In this document: one piece after another, positions 9,301 to 17,762 of the stretch
Layout of the letters: every line of letters begins with the position of its first letter
Numbering within the stretch: the stretch's first letter is position 1
Assembly: GCA_900129595.1 (NCBI GenBank)
Contig: FQWG01000025.1
Coordinates: 1-64,000 of the forward strand
Direction of reading: 5' to 3'
Source: Flavobacterium frigidimaris
GTDB taxonomy: Bacteria; Bacteroidota; Bacteroidia; Flavobacteriales; Flavobacteriaceae
DNA length: 64,000 nt
Position numbers and translations under genes: made by a program
The notes under the pieces: model-generated
What the model was told of the DNA's origin: nothing
The model's input: only the letters and a program-made list of their open reading frames with translations
The model's database searches: none

Positions 9301-12300
9301 GGGCAGTTTTTTCCGGGTTTTGCTTTACCTGATCTTCGAACATTCCTACAAGTGTTTTTTTAAAGGGATTTTCCTTAGGTTCAAGAGCATCTGATAGTTC
9401 TTCTTTATCATGCTTGTCGAGTAAGATTTCAAAATCTCCAATTCTTTTTTGAGGGTTCACTAGAATAGATTTTAATATAGTGGTGAAATCTTCTGCCATT
9501 TTTACAATTGTACTTTCTTTGAATAAAACATCAGCATATTCTATTACTATTTCCAGCTCGTCACTTGCTGGTGTTACTTCAAATTGCAGATCAAATTTTG
9601 ATTTTCTATTATAAACCCATTTCGAATGATTTCCATCAATAGGTGCCGTATGAATATTTTGGTCTATTGTATCCTGTAGAACAAAAACCGTTTGAAACAG
9701 AGGATTATAACCGGCAAAACGATCTTTGATTGTGTTGTTTATAATAGTTTCTAAAGGAACTTCCTGATGACGAAGTACAAGTAGGAGCATTGTTTTTAGT
9801 TCTTTCAGATATGCTGTATAAACAGGGTTTCCATTGATTTGGATTCGAATAGGAAGCATGTTTACAAAATATCCAATGGTTTGATCCACCATTGAAGGTA
9901 TTCTGTTGGCTGCCGGACTACCAATACAAATATCGTGCTGGCCACTATAATGCTGCATCAATAACCCAAAAGCCGATAGTAATGTCATGTACAATGTAGC
10001 ATTTTGTTCTCTGGATAATTCTCGTATTTGGGAAGTTAATTCAGGATCGATCTTAAAATAATATTGCCCTGCGGTAGTACTATGAAAATGTTGTTTTGGG
10101 AAATCATACGCTACTTGTAGTACAGGAACATCTTGCAGATAGTTTTTCCAAAAAGGAATATAGGAGTTTATTTTATCTGCATGTTTCTCACTAAGTTGCC
10201 AATGTGCATAATCTCTATATTGTACAAGATTATCGTTTATTGGAGTCTCTTTTTTGTTCACAATACGATCGTACAATTCGTTTAGATCTTTAATTAACAA
10301 AGACATCGACCAACCGTCCGTGGCAATATGATGAATGACAATAAACAAGGAGGTAACTTTTTCAGCTTCACCAATAAGACAGGCTCGCACCATAAAATCC
10401 CTTTCAAGGTTAAAAGGGCTTTCCATTAGTTTTTGTAAAGATTTCAGATTATGGAATGGCTGTAAGGTCCAGTTCTCAGCACTAAGTAAGGATTGATATG
10501 TACTATTATCATCTTGATAAATAACTGTCCTTAATATGCTGTGTTTTTGGATCAATAAACGGAATGCTTTCTCGAGTGCTGTTACAGAAATGTTCGTACT
10601 TACTGGATATAATACCCCTATATGATAGGGCAAACTTCCATGGAGTTTATCCAGAAACCAAAGGGCTTGTTGCTGGAATGACAATTTTACTGGTATATTA
10701 AGATTATTGATAGTAATAGCTTCTTCTGTTTGTAGATCTGGGCCTTTGTTAATAATATAGTTTTCCAGTTCTTCAATACTGGGATACAAAAACAAGTCCG
10801 CAATCTGAAGTGCCAGATGAAGTTCCTGGCGGATAGATGAAACTAATTTATAGGCTAAAATAGAGTTGCCGCCAAAATGAAAAAAATTATCATTAATTCC
10901 CATTGTTTTTATCCCGAGGAAAGATTGCCAAATTTCAGCCAGTTGCCTTTGCAACTCGGTTGTGGGAGGTATGAAACATTGTCTTAGTTCTTGCTGGTCA
11001 GTATCATAATTACTTAAAGCGGTTCTGTCGATTTTTCCATTTGAAGTAAGAGGAAAATTTTCTACCACAAGAAATCGCGATGGGATCATGTAACTAGGTA
11101 AATATTCATATAAATAAGCGCGAATGTGTTCCGGAAAAGTATCTGTTTGAGAATTCTTTTTATAATAACATAAAAGATACTTATTTTCGGGACTATCACC
11201 TTTTACAATAACACAAGAATTCTCAACTAATCCGGATTCTCTAATGGTACTTTCAATCTCTGATGGTTCGACTCTGAAGCCCCGAATTTTAACCTGTTGA
11301 TCCGCTCTGCCTACGAATTCAATATTTTCATCAGTTAGCATCCTGACAAGATCTCCGGTTTTGTAAACCCTTTTTGTTTCGCCTGATACATTTTTGTAAT
11401 AAACAAATCGTTCAGCTGTAAGTTCGGGCTGATTTAAATATCCTCTCGAAACCTGAATCCCTCCAATATACAATTGGCCAACTTCTCCCTTCGCAAGAGG
11501 TTTAAGTTGGTCATTGAGTACATAAAAATCTACATTAGTTAATGGTTTTCCAATTGTTGTTAAAGGATAATCATCAGAGAATTCAAATCCGCACACAACT
11601 ACTGTAGTTTCAGTAGGTCCGTACATATTAATAAGGCTAAGCAATTTTCGCCAGGGCTGAATCACATGAGAAGAAGGTGCCTCGCCGCCGGTAAAAATTT
11701 TTCGCAACTGACCAATATTCTGATCGTTAGGAAGTGTTGCCAATATCGAAACAGGGAGATACGGTAAAATCGTAATTTTGTTTTCGCGAATAAAATCCAG
11801 CAATGCATCACCTACAATCCTATTGTCAGGATACAAATAGACCGTCATTCCCAGAGATAAAGGAACCCAAAGATCCAGAACGATGCCATCAAAATTTGAA
11901 GATGATATGTTTAAAGCAATATCATCTGGTTTTCCGTTTAAAAACTCACCAAAGTATTTTATAAAATTCACCAATCCTTTATGTTCAGCCATAACTGCCT
12001 TTGGTAATCCTGTACTTCCTGAGGTATAGGCTAAATAAGCCAATCCATCGTTAATTGAATTTTCAGGTAATCTTTCACCAGATGAATTCTTGATGTTGTC
12101 TACTTCTTTGGGAGCATCAATGAAAATAATTTCTTTGTCAAAAAAAGCAAATTTTTCACTTAATGCTTTTGTGGTAATTAGAATTGGGCTTTTGGTATCT
12201 TCGAGCATGTGCCTAAGCCTTAATTCAGGATATAAAGGGTCAAGAGAAACATAGGCACCAGATGCTTTCCAAATAGCCAACATAACAATAACTTTATCTA

Positions 12301-12508
12301 AGGATTGTTCTAATGAAAAACAAATTGGCACATCCAGAAAGTTACCTTTTGTTTTTAAATCATTGGCGAGTTGATTAGATTTAAAATCTAATTCTTGATA
12401 ACTCAAACTTTCATTGTTGAATACAAGTGATTTTTTTTGAGGTTTTTGATTACATATCTTATTTAGTAAAACAAGAATAGTACTAGGTAAATGTTGGGGC
12501 TTGTTCAT
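6374..12508 (-). CDS. Dimodular non-ribosomal peptide synthetase, A-T-C-A-T-reductase
   Basis: 2044 residues. Module 1: adenylation domain (about 25-510; YTSGSTGLPKAV near 164, YKTGDL near 387, NGK in the A10 motif) and carrier domain (FFHFGGNSI near 544). Module 2: condensation domain (about 610-1040, intact HHIATDG near 724), adenylation domain (about 1070-1540; HTSGTTGIPKG near 1206) and carrier domain (FFHLGGHSL near 1584). The end is a thioester reductase (about 1675-2044; LLTGVTGFVG and a Y-x-x-x-K in YIQSKW near 1845). There is no starter C domain and no thioesterase, so the expected product is a dipeptide aldehyde, which can cyclise. By alignment to GrsA I read pocket residues D-G-L-P-F-G-M-V-V (A1) and D-G-M-P-G-G-G-V-A (A2); the leading Asp fits alpha-amino acids, but I cannot assign the substrates. 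The PPTase gene follows in the same operon. Confidence 0.95.
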   Translation of the reverse strand: MNKPQHLPSTILVLLNKICNQKPQKKSLVFNNESLSYQELDFKSNQLANDLKTKGNFLDVPICFSLEQSLDKVIVMLAIWKASGAYVSLDPLYPELRLRHMLEDTKSPILITTKALSEKFAFFDKEIIFIDAPKEVDNIKNSSGERLPENSINDGLAYLAYTSGSTGLPKAVMAEHKGLVNFIKYFGEFLNGKPDDIALNISSSNFDGIVLDLWVPLSLGMTVYLYPDNRIVGDALLDFIRENKITILPYLPVSILATLPNDQNIGQLRKIFTGGEAPSSHVIQPWRKLLSLINMYGPTETTVVVCGFEFSDDYPLTTIGKPLTNVDFYVLNDQLKPLAKGEVGQLYIGGIQVSRGYLNQPELTAERFVYYKNVSGETKRVYKTGDLVRMLTDENIEFVGRADQQVKIRGFRVEPSEIESTIRESGLVENSCVIVKGDSPENKYLLCYYKKNSQTDTFPEHIRAYLYEYLPSYMIPSRFLVVENFPLTSNGKIDRTALSNYDTDQQELRQCFIPPTTELQRQLAEIWQSFLGIKTMGINDNFFHFGGNSILAYKLVSSIRQELHLALQIADLFLYPSIEELENYIINKGPDLQTEEAITINNLNIPVKLSFQQQALWFLDKLHGSLPYHIGVLYPVSTNISVTALEKAFRLLIQKHSILRTVIYQDDNSTYQSLLSAENWTLQPFHNLKSLQKLMESPFNLERDFMVRACLIGEAEKVTSLFIVIHHIATDGWSMSLLIKDLNELYDRIVNKKETPINDNLVQYRDYAHWQLSEKHADKINSYIPFWKNYLQDVPVLQVAYDFPKQHFHSTTAGQYYFKIDPELTSQIRELSREQNATLYMTLLSAFGLLMQHYSGQHDICIGSPAANRIPSMVDQTIGYFVNMLPIRIQINGNPVYTAYLKELKTMLLLVLRHQEVPLETIINNTIKDRFAGYNPLFQTVFVLQDTIDQNIHTAPIDGNHSKWVYNRKSKFDLQFEVTPASDELEIVIEYADVLFKESTIVKMAEDFTTILKSILVNPQKRIGDFEILLDKHDKEELSDALEPKENPFKKTLVGMFEDQVKQNPEKTALTLNGVHLSYQELHLQSNKVAHQLIAMGVKNNEFVACYLGQSTERIIVLLGIIKAGAAYVPLDINYPVERVNVILKDSDPALLITDINLIDISQKVHVPVLDIEHMLSYVPAVEIHKNSYTDTHSSSDLIYVIHTSGTTGIPKGVLIEHKAISNFIIEYGQILEIGPDDRTLQFSPYNFDGSIMDIWIPLAKGATVYLYPNNKLLGNSLSDFIAAHHLTVVPYISPSVLSTISLAVEFPQLRVIGTGGETCPVAISKHWTGRLKLVNGYGPTETTVAVNHYVYDNVHPANTLGYPINNIKLYVLDSYMRKVPAGVIGELYISGIQLSRGYLNQPELTTERFITNPFIKDSENSIYNRMYKTGDQVRILPDGMLEYIGRIDHQVKIRGYRIEVAEIETALQQVEGIKNVAVQVHKASENLLSLRAFITGGINISTIKNELSKKLPSYMIPNQIISIDTIPVTENGKLDMTALSLLAEKAFDQKEEELPLNLYEEKIRDIWSEVLERKITSMQDDFFHLGGHSLLLTKLYNKMSNHYPGSISLSELYINNTIRKLALLIQERESIPTTDQYGFGTDLLSEEIKNDAYISPSEFNTNLKNKGDFESPKFSLLTGVTGFVGVNMLAKLLESTSAVIYLLIRADNEKHAEERLLKTIKEQLLPTDLYNKDRIRLLPGDLSKPLLGLSKNVYNTLTQTIDVIYHAGSAVNFIQPYSYMKAANIGALHTIIKFATTIKLKQISLLSTVGVFSWEHYFTKPALIMENDSTQTAFKYLSRDMGYIQSKWVMEQIANQAIKQGVPIIIFRLGYTFCHSRTGATAKYQWWSLLIKACIELKHYPILLDQKEELVCVDFISESIAHISKNPKAIGEIFHLSPAPKDNMTVMGFFEALQNESNLELTPLPYQQWMKLWENDEKSPLYPLLSLFKFKVYDNKSIIEIHQNTPDFDISNTMKFLEGTNIESTVISRSILEAYCKYLGLLQ

Positions 12509-12623
12509 AAAATACTGTAGTTTAAATTTGTTAACAGAAAAAAAATATAGGAAATTGATTGCAATTTAAAAAGATTTATTTAATTTTAAACTATTGTTAA
12601 TCAATTAAATATAATTATTTAAT
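12509..12623. promoter_or_regulatory. Divergent promoter region between NRPS and O-methyltransferase
   Basis: A 115-bp, very AT-rich gap separates the two divergently transcribed genes and must hold both promoters. On the minus strand TATATTTT is close to the TAnnTTTG -7 box; on the plus strand no convincing box is visible. Confidence 0.4.
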
Positions 12624-13649
12624 ATGAAAAACCTTCCTAATAATCCAGAACTTACGTTTAAAATGTATGAATTGATCAGTGGATACTGGATTGCATGCGC
12701 CATTTATTCTGTTGCAAAACTCGATATTGCAGATTTGCTCGCCAATGGTCCAAAAACTTTAGCAGAACTGGCAAAAGAATCTCAATCTCATGAAATATCA
12801 TTGTATCGTCTTTTACGTGCTACAGCAAGTGTTGGTATCTTTGAGGAATTACCCGACGGCAAATTTCGTATCAATGATTTAGGAAAAACTTTATTATCAG
12901 ATGTCCCAGGTTCTATTAAGCCTTGGGCATTGGCTAATTTAGGAGAACATTTTCCTGCTTTTGGCAATTTGACTTATGGTATAAAAACCGGAAAAGTGCC
13001 TTTTGATGATGCTCATGGAAAATCAGTATGGGATTATTATAAAGACAATCCAGAGGCAGGTGTCAACCTGATGAATGCTATGGCAGGAGTATCAGGTGCT
13101 GTATTAAAAGGCATCCTAGATATTTATGACTTTTCGCCTTATAAAACCCTTGTAGATATTGGGGGAGGGAACGGAGCAATGTTGTTTGCCGTACTTTATG
13201 CATCACCATCAAGTAAAGGGATTGTTTTTGATGAGCCTTATGTGGTAGAGAAGACAGCCACGCAAATTCCGGACGAGTTAAAAGATCGATGCACCGTTTA
13301 TGGAGGAAGTTTTTTTGAAGAAATACCTGCCAATGCAGACTTGTATATGACTAAATGGGTTATTCATGACTGGAGTGATGCCCAGGCTATTGCTTTACTT
13401 AAAGTTTGTCACAAAGCAATGCCTGTTGGCGGGAAATTATTAATTATAGATTCGGTTATTTCAGATGAATTAAACGAACCACATGCGGGAAAACTGCTCG
13501 ATTTAAATATTATGGCAATGACTACCGGAAAAGAGAGAACCTTAAAGGAGTTTAAAACCCTGTTAAAAGAATCTGGTTTGTTATTCAAAAGTCTTATTGC
13601 TACCAATACTGAGGTTTCTAGTATTATTGAATGTGAAAAATTATCTTAA
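12624..13649 (+). CDS. SAM-dependent O-methyltransferase (Methyltransf_2/dimerisation type)
   Basis: 341 residues. The N-terminal ~100 residues form a winged-helix dimerisation domain. The C-terminal catalytic domain has the SAM-binding glycine loop VDIGGGNGAM (near residue 177) and MTKWVIHDWSDAQA (near 247), which matches the conserved L-x-x-x-x-HDW-[SN]-D segment with the catalytic histidine of small-molecule O-methyltransferases. Family members methylate hydroxyls on aromatic or polyketide/peptide metabolites. The gene is divergent from the NRPS and 21 bp upstream of the EthD-like gene, so it probably tailors the NRPS product; that role is inferred from position. Confidence 0.88.
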   Translation: MKNLPNNPELTFKMYELISGYWIACAIYSVAKLDIADLLANGPKTLAELAKESQSHEISLYRLLRATASVGIFEELPDGKFRINDLGKTLLSDVPGSIKPWALANLGEHFPAFGNLTYGIKTGKVPFDDAHGKSVWDYYKDNPEAGVNLMNAMAGVSGAVLKGILDIYDFSPYKTLVDIGGGNGAMLFAVLYASPSSKGIVFDEPYVVEKTATQIPDELKDRCTVYGGSFFEEIPANADLYMTKWVIHDWSDAQAIALLKVCHKAMPVGGKLLIIDSVISDELNEPHAGKLLDLNIMAMTTGKERTLKEFKTLLKESGLLFKSLIATNTEVSSIIECEKLS

Positions 13650-13670
13650 ATAAGATCAGAACCAGAGAGC

Positions 13671-14003
13671 ATGATAAAAATTACTATTTTTTATCCCGTT
13701 AAATCGGGCGATTGGTTTGATGTATCTTATTATTTGGAAAAACATATGCCTTTGTCTAAATCTATTTTTGGAGATGTACTAAAAGGCATTGCCATAGAAG
13801 AAGATACAGCTGATTTAGGAGTAAACAAGGAGGTTCTTTCATATCAAATAATTGGGCATCTTTTCTTTGAAAATGTTGAGGATTTCTATGAAAGGTTTCT
13901 TCCTAATAAGGAAATCCTTTTTAAAGACGCATTGCAATACACCAATGTTGCACCCATTTTACAAATAAGTAAAGTGCTGATTTGGCAAACTCCTTGGATT
14001 TAA
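13671..14003 (+). CDS. EthD-like dimeric alpha/beta-barrel protein
   Basis: 110 residues resembling the EthD family: a short ferredoxin-like fold with Y-L-x-KHMPLSKSIFG near the N terminus, matching the family's Y-x-x-x-H-x-P pattern. EthD proteins accompany degradation or tailoring enzymes; some act as small cofactor-free oxygenases or cyclases, and for many the role is unknown. It starts 21 bp after the O-methyltransferase and is followed at once by a terminator, so the two form a bicistronic unit beside the NRPS. It may act on the peptide product. Confidence 0.75.
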   Translation: MIKITIFYPVKSGDWFDVSYYLEKHMPLSKSIFGDVLKGIAIEEDTADLGVNKEVLSYQIIGHLFFENVEDFYERFLPNKEILFKDALQYTNVAPILQISKVLIWQTPWI

Positions 14004-14008
14004 ATAAG

Positions 14009-14045
14009 AGGCTGTCTGAAAAATACTTTTTGGACAGCCTAATTC
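14009..14045 (+). terminator. Terminator after the O-methyltransferase/EthD unit
   Basis: AGGCTGTC (14009-14016) pairs with GACAGCCT (14033-14040), with an additional A/T-rich stem inside. It starts 6 bp after the EthD stop codon. The trailing T-run is weak. Confidence 0.65.
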
Positions 14046-14084
14046 TCATTTTTATTAATATAAAAAGACTCTGAGCGTATTAGT

Positions 14085-14366
14085 GGTTCTGTCGCATCTA
14101 AAGCTAAGTTTTATCTTTACCTTTTTTAAATTCTTCAACTCATCAATACGAAAGGTCATTGCTATCCGAAGTCTATTTTACTGCAGGCCGTATATTTTAA
14201 GCTTAGATTTACATTACCCTATCGGGATGCTCAAGAGATCATGAAGATGCGGGGAGTTTCTCTGGATCATGCTACTATTCAGCGCCGGGAGTGTAAGTTT
14301 ACACCTTTGCGTGAATCAGAGATCAAGAAGAGAAAGGTCAAAGTGGGGGCAAGCTGGGAAAGATGC
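14085..14366 (+). mobile_element. IS6-family element fragment (5' part)
   Basis: Starts with the left inverted repeat GGTTCTGTCGCATCT (14085-14099) and continues into the transposase start region (KGHCYPKSILLQAVYFKLRF-like). It is decayed: the start codon region reads ATC rather than ATG, and the tryptophan of QRWVYKF is lost. The element breaks off after GCAAGCTGG, where sequence related to the end of a DUF6965 gene begins. Confidence 0.85.
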
Positions 14367-14515
14367 GCTTAAAGCAGGGCTGAAAATTTCGGGTTTACTC
14401 CGTTTGATTCTCGGTTTTAGTTTCTTTTGAAGCTCGTCTTACAAGTGTATAAACCTCTTTTAAATGCCACCAGGCGGCACATATCAAGGTCTCCTTTATA
14501 ATGGTATATGGTGCA
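14367..14515 (-). pseudogene. DUF6965 gene fragment (3' part)
   Basis: About 150 bp matching the region at 27526-27672, which holds the 3' half of an intact DUF6965 gene and its downstream sequence. It is joined to the IS6 fragment at the same point as that copy and breaks off before the serine hydrolase gene. It is not expected to be functional. Confidence 0.75.
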
Positions 14516-14557
14516 CTTCAGACGCAATTAGAAATACTTTTTTATTATTACTGATGT

Positions 14558-15724
14558 CTATTGGATTAAATCGATTACCTGTTTACCAAAATCTGAAAAG
14601 TTATCTTTTTCTTCCTTATGACTTTGATGACTTATCATCCTAAGGGCAACAATATTATTTATTGGATCAACAATGATGAAATTTCCCAAATATCCGTCGG
14701 CACGATAGGTTACCTTGCCGCTAAATTCTCTTTTTCGAAGACGTAACCCCGATGTTAGATTCTTAGCAATATCCTGATAAGGATTCTCGCCAAAAACCGA
14801 TCGCAGTTTTGTCAAATACTCCTCATTAGAGTTGTAAACGCCTTTCATTTTAATAGCTTTTTTGATGAACTCCTTTGGTACGTTATTTTTCTTTAATTCG
14901 GTGATAATTTGCTCATCAACAATTGAGATTGTGTTTTCATAATCCAGCCACCATAACATTCCGTAGCCTTGATACTGAGCAGATGGTTTTACAACTTCAT
15001 TGATATGCTCCTCAGAAATAATCACATTGTTATTGTATTTTCCTTTGTTTGCCAATAAGAGCCCCAGTTTAATCATATCCTTCGGCTTAATTTGGCATCC
15101 GGACATAACGTGAGGATTTCCTTTCTGGTCCAGAGTCCAGCTATAATCTGTAATCTCCAGCTTTTTAAAAAGTCTCTCCCCAATATATTCATCCATACGT
15201 TTACCAGTTATTTTTTGGATTACACCGGCCATAAGATTTAAAGATTTATTATTGTATTCCCAGACTTCTCCCGGTTTTTTTGAAAGTTCGGCGGCAAGGG
15301 CCAATTGTACAAAATCTGTACTGGGATAAATTTCTACCGATGCATTGGGATTATTTTGCATACCTGAGGTCATATTAACCAAATGCCGTATGGTAACAAA
15401 CTGTTTTTGACCTTGCATCCATTCAGGGTAATATTTAGCTATTGGAGTATCGAGGGTTTCAATCAATTGATCGGTAAGCATACACGCCACTGCCAGCCCG
15501 ACTATACTTTTGGTGCAGGACATGCCTTCAATTTTCGTATCTGGCTGTCCAATACCGAAATATTTTTCAGCAACCAATTCATTGTCTTTATAGATGATAA
15601 CAGCTTCTGAATTTGTCTTATCAGCCTTTGTTAAAAGTGTTTCGAGTTTGTTTTTGTTGATATTTTGTCCATAAGTATGAACTACCAGCATTCCCACAAA
15701 TACTATTAAAGCTTTTTTGCGCAT
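14558..15724 (-). CDS. Secreted serine hydrolase, beta-lactamase/class C (DD-peptidase-like) family
   Basis: 388 residues with a signal peptide (MRKKALIVFVGMLVVHTYGQ). The active-site S-x-x-K is SCTK (S69, K72) in GMSCTKSIVGLAVA, and the Y-x-N is YNN (Y157, N159) in WEYNNKSLNLMAG. Members of this family include class C beta-lactamases, DD-carboxypeptidases and esterases; the many stand-alone relatives in Bacteroidota mostly have unknown substrates. The AraC-type regulator gene lies 143 bp upstream on the same strand and may control it. Resistance should not be inferred from the family alone. Confidence 0.88.
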   Translation of the reverse strand: MRKKALIVFVGMLVVHTYGQNINKNKLETLLTKADKTNSEAVIIYKDNELVAEKYFGIGQPDTKIEGMSCTKSIVGLAVACMLTDQLIETLDTPIAKYYPEWMQGQKQFVTIRHLVNMTSGMQNNPNASVEIYPSTDFVQLALAAELSKKPGEVWEYNNKSLNLMAGVIQKITGKRMDEYIGERLFKKLEITDYSWTLDQKGNPHVMSGCQIKPKDMIKLGLLLANKGKYNNNVIISEEHINEVVKPSAQYQGYGMLWWLDYENTISIVDEQIITELKKNNVPKEFIKKAIKMKGVYNSNEEYLTKLRSVFGENPYQDIAKNLTSGLRLRKREFSGKVTYRADGYLGNFIIVDPINNIVALRMISHQSHKEEKDNFSDFGKQVIDLIQ

Positions 15725-15867
15725 TTCTTTTTTTTAAATTAAGATTCCACTTATTTGATTGCATTATAATTTCATTCAATTCAGAATTGGTTTATAAACA
15801 TCTCAAATATTTCACTGGCAAAGAAAGTAAATGGTTTGCTTTTGAAATTGTAAAAATGGAAACAGCA

Positions 15868-16680
15868 TTAAATAAAAAGCCACACATTTTCTTTTTGTGT
15901 ATCTACATTTTTGAAGAAAAATTTCGGGTTGTTATGGGTCAGGTCCTGAAAATCTTTAATAAAATGCGATTGATCATAGAATAAGTTATCGAACGATAAT
16001 TCGGTTAAGTTTTTTGCTTTGTTTTGTTCAATAATTGATCTTCTGAATCGATGTATTTTTCGATATTCAGAGGGAGGTTTCCCGACATTTTTTTGAAATA
16101 TTTTACTGAGATACTGCCTTGAAATTTTATACTTCTTTGCCATTTCAGTTATTTTGGCATCAGCTTCTATATCCTTGATCAATTCCTGAACCTGTGAAAC
16201 ATCTTTTTCTCTGAACTTGGATAACCAGTAAAGCTCAAGTGTTTCAATCTGTTTTTGCCTGTCTTTGATATTAAAAATCTTCTCCATTTCTGCTTTAAAA
16301 TCAGTATATGGATCGAATTCAATTTTCCTAGTATGATCTTTGGAATAAAAAATATCCACATTATCGATAAAAAAGTTCAACCCCAGCGGCTTAAAATATA
16401 GGGTAATCTCATTGATCAGTTTCACATACGATACTTCGATTGGAGTATTATAACGGTAGACTATATGAGAAAAAATATTATCTTCATTTGAAGGAGCAAT
16501 TATGATCATCCCGTCTCTCTGTTGCAATGAAACATTTTGCGAAATAGCAACAATGACATAATTATTAGGAAATGTACGGTAAATTAAAGGTTCAGATTTT
16601 GAATCTTCTACAATAAAATAAAATCCTTCGATATACTTTTGCAGCAGCGTATTTTTTGGTCTGTAAAATTCTAAATTCAT
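15868..16680 (-). CDS. AraC family transcriptional regulator
   Basis: 270 residues. The N-terminal ~150 residues resemble a DUF6597-type sensor domain; the C-terminal ~100 residues hold two helix-turn-helix motifs (ITEMAKKYKISRQYLSKIFQ and the diverged second HTH in FDNLFYDQSHFIKDFQDLT, followed by NNPKFF). It is a cytoplasmic DNA-binding protein with unknown effector. It precedes the serine hydrolase gene in the same direction. The second HTH keeps the D-Q-S-H-F-x-x-x-F core of this subfamily. Confidence 0.88.
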   Translation of the reverse strand: MNLEFYRPKNTLLQKYIEGFYFIVEDSKSEPLIYRTFPNNYVIVAISQNVSLQQRDGMIIIAPSNEDNIFSHIVYRYNTPIEVSYVKLINEITLYFKPLGLNFFIDNVDIFYSKDHTRKIEFDPYTDFKAEMEKIFNIKDRQKQIETLELYWLSKFREKDVSQVQELIKDIEADAKITEMAKKYKISRQYLSKIFQKNVGKPPSEYRKIHRFRRSIIEQNKAKNLTELSFDNLFYDQSHFIKDFQDLTHNNPKFFFKNVDTQKENVWLFI

Positions 16681-16789
16681 TTTAATGATTAGATTATTAA
16701 ACTTATCTATAAGCTAAATGATAATGTAAAATTACAATTTTTTATATTTTTCAAAATTAAATGTGCTATTTTATTCTATAGTATTAAGC

Positions 16790-17563
16790 GGTTCTGTCGC
16801 ATCTGGAATAACTTTTATCTTTAGAATTTTAAAAGTATCGAAAAATGAATACCAAAGGTCATTGTTATCCAAAGTCTATTGTTCTGCAGGCCGTATATTT
16901 TAAGCTTAGGTTTACATTAAGCTATCGGGATGCTCAAGAGATCATGAAAATGCGAGTAGTTTCTGTTGATCATGGTACTATTCAGCGTCGGGATTATAAG
17001 TTTACACCTTTGATTGCATCAAAGATAAAGCCAGAGAAAGGTCAGAGTGGGGGCGAGCTGGAGATTGGATGAAACTTATATAAAAGTAAAAGCTATTTGG
17101 TGTTATTTATATAGGGCAGTGGATAAATTAGGCAATACGGTTGACTTTCTTTTGACCAGGAAAAGACAGAGAATGAGCGCTCAGTCTTTTTTAATTAAAG
17201 CAATTAGTAATAATTGCAAGCCACGAGTAATAAACATTGATAAAAGTGGTTCTAATACTGCAGCTATCAAAGTATATAATAAGCGTTCGTTCTCAAAGAT
17301 TAAAATTCGGCAGTGTAAATATCTCAACAATATTGTAGAACAGGATCATCGTTTTATCAAGTGGCGCATAAAAAATGGATTAGGTTTTAAAAGTTTTGAA
17401 TCGGCCAGACTAACATTGAGCGGAATTGAAGTTGTGCATATGTTGGGAAAGAATCAGATGATTGAACCAGGGAAAACTATGTTTAAATCATTCTGTAAAT
17501 TGGCAGGCTAACTTTTAAATTACTTAAATTCTTATATTTGATTCTGACAGATGCGACAAAACC
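16790..17563 (+). mobile_element. IS6-family insertion sequence, complete but decayed
   Basis: 774 bp bounded by GGTTCTGTCGCATCT (16790-16804) and its inverse AGATGCGACAAAACC (17549-17563), one mismatch. The flanking 8-mers (TATTAAGC and GCAAAAAG) do not match, so no target duplication is visible. It is the only full-length copy in the window and the reference for the fragments at 14085, 18535, 27246, 28578 and 31638. Confidence 0.9.
16845..17511 (+). pseudogene. IS6-family transposase, frameshifted
   Basis: The transposase is split into two overlapping frames (16845-17072 and from about 17040 to 17511). Compared with the fragment at 27246, one extra base lies in the AAGCCAGAG segment near 17030, which breaks the frame between the N-terminal HTH part (KGHCYPKSIVLQAVYFKLRF) and the catalytic part. 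The second frame keeps the DDE set: D in WRLDETYIKVK, D in VINIDKSGSN and E in NNIVEQDHRFIKWR. Unless the frameshift is bypassed, the element cannot move on its own. Confidence 0.88.
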
Positions 17564-17607
17564 GCAAAAAGTATCAACTACGTCAAATGTCTCTGATATG
17601 GTGTGTT

Positions 17608-17760
17608 CTAATTTTTAAGTATTAATTTCTTTTTCTCAGTTTTCTGTTTTGTTAGTTTTTTCTTTTGAAAAAAATCGCTTAAAGCTTTTTCTTCAGCTAA
17701 TGTTAGAGAACTTAGTCCACCAATACTGTCTATATCTAAATCTAATTTTTTAGTTTTCAT
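17608..17760 (-). CDS. Small 50-residue peptide with IGG motif, coupled to GNAT-like gene
   Basis: A 50-codon frame (ATG at 17758-17760, TAG at 17608-17610) starting 2 bp after the stop of the GNAT-like gene, which suggests translational coupling. The peptide has a charged N terminus (MKTKKLDLDID), a central IGGLSSLTLAEEKALSDFF and a very lysine-rich tail (QKKKLTKQKTEKKKLILKN). It resembles leader-like precursor peptides of Bacteroidota, in which a GG-containing segment follows a short charged leader, but there is no nearby modification enzyme other than the GNAT-like protein. A partner or antitoxin-like role is equally possible. I do not recognise a named family. Confidence 0.6.
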   Translation of the reverse strand: MKTKKLDLDIDSIGGLSSLTLAEEKALSDFFQKKKLTKQKTEKKKLILKN

Positions 17761-17762
17761 AA

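Noticed and set aside
14558..15724. Beta-lactam resistance gene
   Set aside because: The serine hydrolase has the general S-x-x-K and Y-x-N motifs only; nothing points to antibiotic hydrolysis.
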